From contig ONYL01000009.1 in assembly GCA_900322035.1 (NCBI GenBank), forward strand, positions 1 through 64,000: a stretch of 64,000 nucleotides of DNA, given 5' to 3'. A program made the translations under genes and the position numbers. Positions 31,601-37,010 of the stretch are shown in pieces. Positions within the stretch are counted from its first letter, which is position 1; each line of letters begins with the position of its first letter. A model generated the notes under the pieces. That model saw nothing but the letters and a program-made list of their open reading frames with translations, was not told the origin of the DNA and made no database searches. This stretch comes from an uncultured Prevotella sp. (GTDB lineage: Bacteria > Bacteroidota > Bacteroidia > Bacteroidales > Bacteroidaceae).

Positions 31601-32308
31601 ATCAACGAGACGGTGGTCAATGGTACGCAAACCGACAACTACTTGGCAGACTTTGGCGCTCGCGGTGATGAATGGTACCACTATGATCCCTCCACGCAGT
31701 TCCAGCAGTGGAAACCGTCAGCTTCTGATCCACAGCTTTTGGAGGTGAGGCAGAGTGTGCAGAAGGATCTGATGCCCACAGAGCTTCCCGGCTTGTTGGC
31801 ATCGCTGCCCTTCGAGTTTGAGGAAGGCGACAGGGTGAGCTTGGAATTGGGCTATAGCATTGCCATCGACCATCCAGAGTGCTTCGCCGACTCCACGAAG
31901 GCAGGCATCGGCATGGCCGTGTGGGCTTCGACGGTGAACCTGCCCGACAGCTTCAACATTCCACTGCTTCGCGACGGCGACCTTATGGGCGATGCCGTGA
32001 CCGCCCATGCAACCTATACGATTCCTAACGACGGCATCTACTATTTTGGCATCCTGCCCTACGGTGCGGAACACACCACGTCCGGCGAGGCCATCATCAC
32101 CTACACGCTCCGTTCGTTCAGTTTCAACCGTGTGAGCACCGGTGTGAGGGAAGTAGGTGTGGACGACGGCCTGTGTCGGGTCTATCGCCTCGACGGCGTG
32201 CTGGTCGGCGCATACAGCAGCGGGAGCGAGGCTTTGAAGAGGCTTGCCCCGGGTACATACATTATCAAGAAAGGAATGAAAGTGCGCAAGGCTTTGGTGA
32301 TGCATTGA
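28643..32308 (+). CDS. Large secreted cleaved-adhesin / choice-of-anchor-J protein
   Basis: This 1221-residue protein has the signal peptide LLMLFAVASLALHAQ. It contains three jelly-roll adhesin-type domains that begin with the FTENFEHGGSLPDGWTAYSS pattern: near residues 20-195, ~555-715 (YQETFEDTVSWKWWNSVN) and ~830-980 (YEEDLDSLRNQEQWTLTGKW). They alternate with CARDB-like beta-sandwiches (DVSVTEIVSPLSGDNPDQAV). WLISPAVTV and LDNVSV motifs are typical of the gingipain-associated family. The C-terminus (RVYRLDGVLVGAYSSGSEAL, RLAPGTYIIKKGMK) looks like a type IX sorting domain. Likely a surface adhesin or carbohydrate binder. It shares a transcript with the BspA-like gene. Confidence 0.85.
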   Translation: MKKIPLLMLFAVASLALHAQDFTENFEHGGSLPDGWTAYSSGSTYKWSVAKYSTFGKYYTGFNGGDTYAMKSTTGKITSSRPAPNSWLISPAVTVPENGVLNFMMVTDGSFNKLETTPEEARTHFSVLVSETTADTTAFTHELMSVTPYGVGVWQNYSVDLSQWAGKTIYIAFHDYGNTTGKAYTSNSVYLDNVSVDTRRGSDVSVTEIVSPLSGDNPDQAVAVKVRNNGFDADGVKVSYILDGGTEVSETLQDVLARGEEVTHTFANSLTLSQGKPHDIKVWATATADLNHDNDSLSTAVSIDRHLSFPYVMTPATAANDWESSFAYEKQGTVYGWSYVDDSTKDIHAWSYITPPAGTSELVSGWIPFPKGKVGFRVNYKSLSSGQLTVTLLDKDANIVATSTLPFTSSDNSNEIIALLNVGEEKECRAVLTVNDGYSTQLLVDGVSFYAPEPVDVRAIAITSPQLSAYADGGNLIVEAEFANYGSETVSDYEAKLEVDGQELESATLPDIASGATVNFSFDSRLQLADGTHTLAVIAGNDSEKKSLVIYQPQAYPYQETFEDTVSWKWWNSVNKDADPVYWTVMGVVKGNINYAKNGTHAAYVSSAANIVHDDWLISPAINITKTGRQRLSFFYVTTYKAASAGDVTTLDVYVDQKNNPDTLSEKTPVTTVTLTDDNLNVYRQGFVTIDVATPGLYYIAFHNTGRGHDIVLDDVRLDNGTDLAVVSASHTATNGFHLSGDSITVNLQNRGATDIHTITLRTLNNDSVMASAVIDTLLHPGEEATLSFDGGYSLSRPGIYNIGVEAVADNDQEAFNNKWQFAPVECFADATLPYEEDLDSLRNQEQWTLTGKWKTGSYTSSNAAYNGTGAISHHGKPKTGEDWAYSGCISIPAGVYDLSFFYRTFLNGTNVDRYGQNFAVYLGTACNPDSMTIPVYESDESVVAPEKRYRKVISTVEIPDDGEYYIGVKCTSTTALGVLYMDAFAINETVVNGTQTDNYLADFGARGDEWYHYDPSTQFQQWKPSASDPQLLEVRQSVQKDLMPTELPGLLASLPFEFEEGDRVSLELGYSIAIDHPECFADSTKAGIGMAVWASTVNLPDSFNIPLLRDGDLMGDAVTAHATYTIPNDGIYYFGILPYGAEHTTSGEAIITYTLRSFSFNRVSTGVREVGVDDGLCRVYRLDGVLVGAYSSGSEALKRLAPGTYIIKKGMKVRKALVMH

Positions 32309-32379
32309 GAAGGAAATGCGTCATTTCCAATGCGTCGTTCATCATTGGCAGCACGGTTTATTGCCGTCATCAGACAGAA

Positions 32380-32415
32380 AAAGGGCCGGATTCCTTGATG
32401 GGAGTCCGGCCCTTT
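32380..32415. terminator. Bidirectional terminator between adhesin gene and ackA
   Basis: AAAGGGCCGGA (32380-32390) pairs perfectly with TCCGGCCCTTT (32405-32415). T-ended and A-preceded on both strands, it can stop transcripts from the adhesin gene (+) and from ackA (-). Confidence 0.8.
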
Positions 32416-32466
32416 GTTGGCCCTGTGGTTTGCCGTTGCCGTCGGGCAGCGGTGCGCCAAGGTGCT

Positions 32467-33672
32467 CTACTTCTTCAGCTGCGAAACGAGTTCCACGGTG
32501 TCGCGGGCGATGACAATCTCCTCGTCGGTGGGAATCATCACGACCTTCACCTTGCTGTCGTCGGCAGAGAGTATCTGCTCCACAGAGCGACAGTGGTTGC
32601 GCTCGCGGTCCATCTTCACGCCGAGATATTCCAATCCCTGGCATGAGTCCCAACGCACGCCTTCCTGGTTCTCGCCCACACCGGCAGTGAAGACGATGAT
32701 GTCCACACCATTCATGGCGGCGGCGTAGGCACCGATATACTTCTTGATGCGGTAGTTGTACATCTGGAGTGCCAAGTGGGCCATTTCGTTGCCCTCGTTG
32801 TCGGCATTCTCGATGTCGCGCATATCCGACGACATGCCTGTGATGCCCAGCACTCCACTCTCCTTGTTGAGGTATTCGGCCATCTCTTGGGGAGTCTTGT
32901 GCAGTTTGTCCATGATGTAGGTCACGGCGCTGGGGTCGATGTCGCCCGAGCGGGAGCCCATCATCAGACCGGCCAAGGGGGTGAGACCCATGGAGGTGTC
33001 GATCACCTTACCATATTTCACGGCAGCCACGCTGGCACCGTTGCCGATGTGGCAGGTGATGATTTTCTGCGTCTTGATGTCAACACCGAGAAAATCGCAC
33101 ACGCGCTGGGAGACGTAGCGGTGGCTGGTGCCATGGAAGCCGTAGCGGCGCACGTGATACTTCTTGTAGAGCTCGTAGGGCACGGCGTAGAGATAGGCGT
33201 AGGGAGGCATGGTGCTGTGGAAAGCATTGTCGAACACGGTGACCTGCGGCACGTTGGGCATCAGGGCATCCACGGCGCGGATGCCACGCAGGTGACCGGC
33301 ATTGTGAACGGGTGCGAGGTCAATGAGGCTCTCAATGCCCTTCTCCACCTCGGGAGTGACGATGCAACTCTTCTCGAAGAGGTCGCCGCCCTGCACGATG
33401 CGGTGACCGACGGCGTCGATCTCGTCGAGGCTCTTTATGGCACCAATCTCAGGGTCGAGCAGCACTTTGAACACCAGGGCCACACCCTCCTTATGGGTAG
33501 GCAGGTCGGCCATGATTTTCTTCTTCTCGCCATTGTTGAGTTTCACTTTGATGAAGGCACCATCGATGCCGATACGCTCCACGCCACCCTGTGCGAGAAC
33601 ACTCTCGTCGGCCATGTCGTAAAGCTTGTATTTGATAGATGAACTTCCACAGTTCAGTACCAGTACTTTCAT
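32467..33672 (-). CDS. ackA: Acetate kinase
   Basis: This 401-residue enzyme makes ATP and acetate from acetyl phosphate. It starts MKVLVLNCGSSSIKYKLYDM, the ASKHA-fold phosphate-1 motif. MPPYAYLYAVPYELYKKYHV, RRYGFHGTSHRYVSQR and the GLTPLAGLMMGSRSGDIDPS signature follow, and VFTAGVGENQ forms the adenosine motif. An upstream in-frame ATG is rejected because its sequence is not conserved and passes through the intergenic repeat. It is the second gene of the pta-ackA operon, whose two genes are split by a double hairpin. Confidence 0.96.
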   Translation of the reverse strand: MKVLVLNCGSSSIKYKLYDMADESVLAQGGVERIGIDGAFIKVKLNNGEKKKIMADLPTHKEGVALVFKVLLDPEIGAIKSLDEIDAVGHRIVQGGDLFEKSCIVTPEVEKGIESLIDLAPVHNAGHLRGIRAVDALMPNVPQVTVFDNAFHSTMPPYAYLYAVPYELYKKYHVRRYGFHGTSHRYVSQRVCDFLGVDIKTQKIITCHIGNGASVAAVKYGKVIDTSMGLTPLAGLMMGSRSGDIDPSAVTYIMDKLHKTPQEMAEYLNKESGVLGITGMSSDMRDIENADNEGNEMAHLALQMYNYRIKKYIGAYAAAMNGVDIIVFTAGVGENQEGVRWDSCQGLEYLGVKMDRERNHCRSVEQILSADDSKVKVVMIPTDEEIVIARDTVELVSQLKK

Positions 33673-33709
33673 TTTTTTATTGTATTGTTTTGATGAATAA
33701 TGTTTATGT

Positions 33710-33779
33710 AGGAGGTTCAGCGTCCTCGCTGAACAGGGTTGTCTGCCAATCATTGTGCGGCGGGGACGCCGCACCTCCT
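33710..33779. repeat. Double-hairpin REP-like element between pta and ackA
   Basis: Two perfect hairpins with four-base loops sit side by side: GTTCAGCG/CGCTGAAC (33715-33722 with 33727-33734) and GTGCGGCG/CGCCGCAC (33755-33762 with 33767-33774). AGGAG (33710-33714) and CTCCT (33775-33779) enclose both. The compound structure ends two bases before the pta stop codon. The design resembles REPIN/REP elements; related copies are expected elsewhere in the genome. Confidence 0.75.
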
Positions 33780-33780
33780 G

Positions 33781-34830
33781 CTATGCGTTCTTTTTGGCGT
33801 CCTGGGCCTGGCAGGCCGTGATGGCGATCATATAATAGATATCCTCGACGGAGCATCCGCGGCTGAGGTCGTTCACGGGACGTGCGATACCCTGCAGGAT
33901 CGGGCCGATAGCCTGTGCGCCACCCAGGCGCTGCACGAGTTTGTAGCCGATGTTGCCCACTTCCAGATTGGGCACGATGAGCACGTTGGCCCTGCCGGCC
34001 ACATTGCTCTGGGGAGCCTTCTTGCGGGCTACGGCAGGCACAAGAGCGGCATCGGCCTGCATTTCGCCGTCGACGTGAAGTTCCGGATAGCGTTCCTTGG
34101 CCAGTTTGGTGGCATCGACCACCTTGTCGATCACATACACGCTCTTGCCCGTGGCCTTGTCGATGGCATCCTTGGCCGAACCTTTGGTGGAATAGCTCAG
34201 CATGGCCACGATGGGCAGCTTGATTCCGGCCACGGCCTTGGCGGTCTCAGCCGTGCAGTAGGCAAACTGTGCCAGCTGGTCGGCAGTGGGGTTGGGAGTG
34301 ACGGCCACGTCGCTCATCACCACAACACCGTCCTCACCGTATTCCTTATGTTCTGAAATGAGCAGCATGGCGCCGCTGACACAGCTGATGCCGGGAGCGC
34401 ACTTGATGATCTGCAAAGCGGGACGAAGGGTCTCGCCCGTAGTGCTCAGCGCACCGGAGATCTGACCGTCGGCTCCTCCCGTCTTGATGATCATGCAGCC
34501 CAAGTAGAGGTTGTTCTTCGTCACCAGGTCGCGGGCCTGGTCGATCGTCATGCCCTTCTTCTTGCGGAGCTCGGCCAGCGCAGCGGCATATTCCTCGCTC
34601 TTGGGATTGACGAGCGGGTCTACGATGGTGGCTTTGTCGATGTGGGTGAGTTGCCACTCTTCGGCGAGCTTCTTGATGTGGGTGGGGTTACCAATGAGGA
34701 TAATGTCTGCAAGGTCGTCGGCCAAGGCGCGGTCGGCAGCCTTCAATGTACGCTCCTCCTCTGCTTCGGGGAGCACGATGCGCTGCTTGTCTGCTTTGGC
34801 GCGCGCAACGATTTGCTGTAGTAAACTCAT
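33781..34830 (-). CDS. pta: Phosphate acetyltransferase
   Basis: This 349-residue protein is the short bacterial Pta class, converting acetyl-CoA and phosphate to acetyl phosphate. Signature stretches are IVLPEAEEERTLKAADRALA, GGADGQISGALSTTGETLRP, VMSDVAVTPNPTADQLAQFA, and near the end NVAGRANVLIVPNLEVGNIG and GPILQGIARPVNDLSRGCSV. It has no N-terminal regulatory domain. It is first in the operon with ackA, giving the acetate branch of fermentation. Confidence 0.96.
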   Translation of the reverse strand: MSLLQQIVARAKADKQRIVLPEAEEERTLKAADRALADDLADIILIGNPTHIKKLAEEWQLTHIDKATIVDPLVNPKSEEYAAALAELRKKKGMTIDQARDLVTKNNLYLGCMIIKTGGADGQISGALSTTGETLRPALQIIKCAPGISCVSGAMLLISEHKEYGEDGVVVMSDVAVTPNPTADQLAQFAYCTAETAKAVAGIKLPIVAMLSYSTKGSAKDAIDKATGKSVYVIDKVVDATKLAKERYPELHVDGEMQADAALVPAVARKKAPQSNVAGRANVLIVPNLEVGNIGYKLVQRLGGAQAIGPILQGIARPVNDLSRGCSVEDIYYMIAITACQAQDAKKNA

Positions 34831-34926
34831 AGCTATGAAATAGTATTATAAAATATGTTTTTAGATTTCACCATATAAACAAATGCGGCGAGTAATCAAA
34901 CAGGCCGCTACAACTTCCTATCTGTG

Positions 34927-34955
34927 CAAAGATACGAAAATTAATTGGTATTCAA
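34927..34955 (-). promoter_or_regulatory. Promoter of the pta-ackA operon
   Basis: Minus-strand TATCTTTG (34927-34934) preceded by TTGA (34952-34955), spacing 17. The predicted leader to the pta ATG is ~90 bases. Confidence 0.6.
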
Positions 34956-34975
34956 GATCCGTCGGCTTGTTTTTT

Positions 34976-35764
34976 TCACATGTCGGCCATTTCGCGGGTG
35001 AGGAGGCTTTCGAGTTCCTCTGCCGAAAGGCGGAGTCCGAACTGTCCTTTGATGGCCACGCTGATGTTGCCCGTCTCCTCCGACACGACGATGGCGATGG
35101 CATCGCTCTGCTGAGAGATGCCCATAGCGGCACGGTGGCGAAGGCCGAGTTCCTTGGGGATGCGGTCGTCGTGGGAAACGGGGAGCACGCAACCGGCTGC
35201 CTTGATGCGGTGCTTACTGATGATCATGGCACCGTCGTGGAGTGGGGAGTTCTTGAAGAAGATGTTCTCGATGAGGCGATAGCTGATGATGCCGTCGATG
35301 ACCTGTCCGGCGCTGCCCGTGTCGATCACTTCGTCGAGTGGTGTGCTGCGCTCAATGACGATGAGCGCGCCCACACGTCCTCGGGCCATGTGCATGCAGG
35401 CATTGGTGATGGCGAGGATCTCCTCGTGGTTGGACTTGACATTCTTGCCCCGCGAGCCGTTGAAAAACTTTACGATGCCGCGCAGCCGCTGATGGGCCCC
35501 AAGGGAATAGAGAAACTTGCGTATCTCCTGTTGAAACAATACGATGAGGCCGATGACACCCACAGACACCAGTTTGTCCATGATGGCTCCAAGCAGCCGC
35601 ATCTCCAACACTTGGCTGACAAAGAGCCACACGATGACGAACACCATGATGCCGATGAAGACATTGAGCGAGCGGCTCTCCTTCATCAGGCGGTAGATAT
35701 AATAGAGGAGCAGGGCGACGAGGACGATGTCGATGATATCCTTGATTCCAAATTCGAAGGGCAT
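34976..35764 (-). CDS. cdaA: Diadenylate cyclase CdaA (c-di-AMP synthase)
   Basis: In this 262-residue protein the N-terminal ~85 residues form about three membrane helices (IVLVALLLYYIYRL, VFIGIMVFVIVWLFVSQVL, VSVGVIGLIVLF). The DAC (DisA_N) domain follows, with the DGA motif in NSPLHDGAMIIS and the RHR motif in LGLRHRAAMGIS; also GALIVIERSTPLDEVI. It makes cyclic di-AMP, which controls osmolyte transport and cell-wall balance. The start is four bases after the folP stop, so both are translated from one mRNA. This pairing is common in Bacteroidetes. Confidence 0.95.
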   Translation of the reverse strand: MPFEFGIKDIIDIVLVALLLYYIYRLMKESRSLNVFIGIMVFVIVWLFVSQVLEMRLLGAIMDKLVSVGVIGLIVLFQQEIRKFLYSLGAHQRLRGIVKFFNGSRGKNVKSNHEEILAITNACMHMARGRVGALIVIERSTPLDEVIDTGSAGQVIDGIISYRLIENIFFKNSPLHDGAMIISKHRIKAAGCVLPVSHDDRIPKELGLRHRAAMGISQQSDAIAIVVSEETGNISVAIKGQFGLRLSAEELESLLTREMADM

Positions 35765-35767
35765 AGG

Positions 35768-36580
35768 CTATTCTTTGTGGGTGTGGGTGGCGGAGTTCAT
35801 CTTGGCATAGATCCGGCAGGCTTCCACGGCCGGTCTCACGTCGTGTACGCGCAGTATGTTGGCACCCTTGACGAGTGCCAGCGTGTTGACCACAGTGGTG
35901 CCGTTGAGCGATTCTTCTGTAGTGATGTTGAGCAGCTGGCGGATCATGCGCTTGCGGCTCACACCGATCAGCAGGGGGAGACGGAAGACCTGAAGGCGGT
36001 CGAGGTGGTTGAGCACGGCGTAGTTCTGGTCGACGTCCTTGCCGAATCCGAAGCCCGGGTCGAGGATGATGTCGTTCTGTCCCAGGTCGTGGAGTCGTTC
36101 CACGGCATCGGCCATGCTCTTCACGATGCCTTCCATGGTGGGCTGTACCGATTGGTAGATATAGGGACGGTGGAGAGCGGCTACGGTAGAGAACATTTCT
36201 GTATCGGCCCCCTCGCTGACGTCGTTGATGATGTCGGCGTCAAACTCCTCAATGGCCATGCGGGCTACGGAGGCTCGGAAGGTGTCGACCGATACAATGG
36301 CATCGGGCACCACGCGTCTGACAATCCTCAGTGCTTGTCTTACACGCTGCATTTCGGTCGTCTCGTCGCAGGATTGGCTGCCGGGGCGGGTGCTGCAACC
36401 GCCCACGTCGATGATTTGTCCGCCCTCGTCAAGGATTTGGCGAGCACGGCGGGCAATGGCGTCTTCGCCCTGAACACGGCTTTCGGCATAGAAAGAATCG
36501 GGCGTACAGTTCAATACGCCCATCACGATGGGTTGGGCAAGCGACAAGAGCTTGCCACGTGCGTTGATGGTTAGTTGCAT
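35768..36580 (-). CDS. folP: Dihydropteroate synthase
   Basis: This 270-residue TIM-barrel enzyme joins p-aminobenzoate to the pterin pyrophosphate in folate synthesis; sulfonamides target it. Signature motifs are VMGVLNCTPDSFYAESR (the phosphate and pterin loop), IIDVGGCSTRPGSQ, the conserved ADIINDVSEG, DIILDPGFGFGKDVDQN, and GVSRKRMI. All are intact. Transcription starts from the -7 at 36655-36662, and cdaA follows directly. Confidence 0.95.
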   Translation of the reverse strand: MQLTINARGKLLSLAQPIVMGVLNCTPDSFYAESRVQGEDAIARRARQILDEGGQIIDVGGCSTRPGSQSCDETTEMQRVRQALRIVRRVVPDAIVSVDTFRASVARMAIEEFDADIINDVSEGADTEMFSTVAALHRPYIYQSVQPTMEGIVKSMADAVERLHDLGQNDIILDPGFGFGKDVDQNYAVLNHLDRLQVFRLPLLIGVSRKRMIRQLLNITTEESLNGTTVVNTLALVKGANILRVHDVRPAVEACRIYAKMNSATHTHKE

Positions 36581-36654
36581 ATTCTTTTATTCTTCGTCTT
36601 TGTCCTCTCCCTCTCCGTTGAGGCGCAATGGATGAGGCTTGGGGGAACAACCTG

Positions 36655-36662
36655 CAAATTTA
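36655..36662 (-). promoter_or_regulatory. -7 element of the folP-cdaA promoter
   Basis: Minus-strand TAAATTTG, ~75 bases upstream of the folP ATG. The -33 region (around 36682) is weak. Confidence 0.5.
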
Positions 36663-36726
36663 GCGATATTAATTGGAAAAACGCTTTTCTTTTGAAGTTT
36701 TTTCAAGCTATATTTTTGAGCAGGGC

Positions 36727-37003
36727 TGGAGGGGACGGGAGGGGACGGAGGGGGCGAGAGGGGGCGGAAGGGGGCGAGAGGGGGCGAGATGGGGCCGCTG
36801 TGATACAGCGGCTTACAAAACGAAAGAAAAAACAGGGCGAGAGCGAGGGAGAGCAGGGCGATAGCGAGCGGGGCGCAGGAGAGCGAGCGGGGTGCAGGCA
36901 GGAGAGCAGGGCGCAGGGCGAGGTAGAGCAGGGCGAGGGCGAGTGAGAGCGGGGTGCAGGCTGGAGAGCAGGGCGAGAGCGAGGGAGAGCGGGGCGGGAG
37001 AGC
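36727..37003. repeat. Purine-rich low-complexity tract with G-quadruplex potential
   Basis: On the plus strand 36729-36794 contains seven runs of at least four G spaced by 5-6 bases (units like GGGGGCGAGA), a canonical G4-forming array. A perfect hairpin, CCGCTG/CAGCGG (36795-36811), and an A-rich stretch follow. Then 36834-37003 consists of GAGAGCAGGGCGAGGG-like words that repeat with variable period. It lies in the ~430-base gap between the hybrid regulator stop and folP. Open frames here are composition artefacts. Confidence 0.8.
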
Positions 37004-37010
37004 CGCCTGC

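Noticed and set aside
34883..36574. 563-codon plus-strand frame opposite cdaA and folP
   Set aside because: It is the mirror of two highly conserved genes; its sequence (Asp/His-rich) has no domain, start context or promoter.
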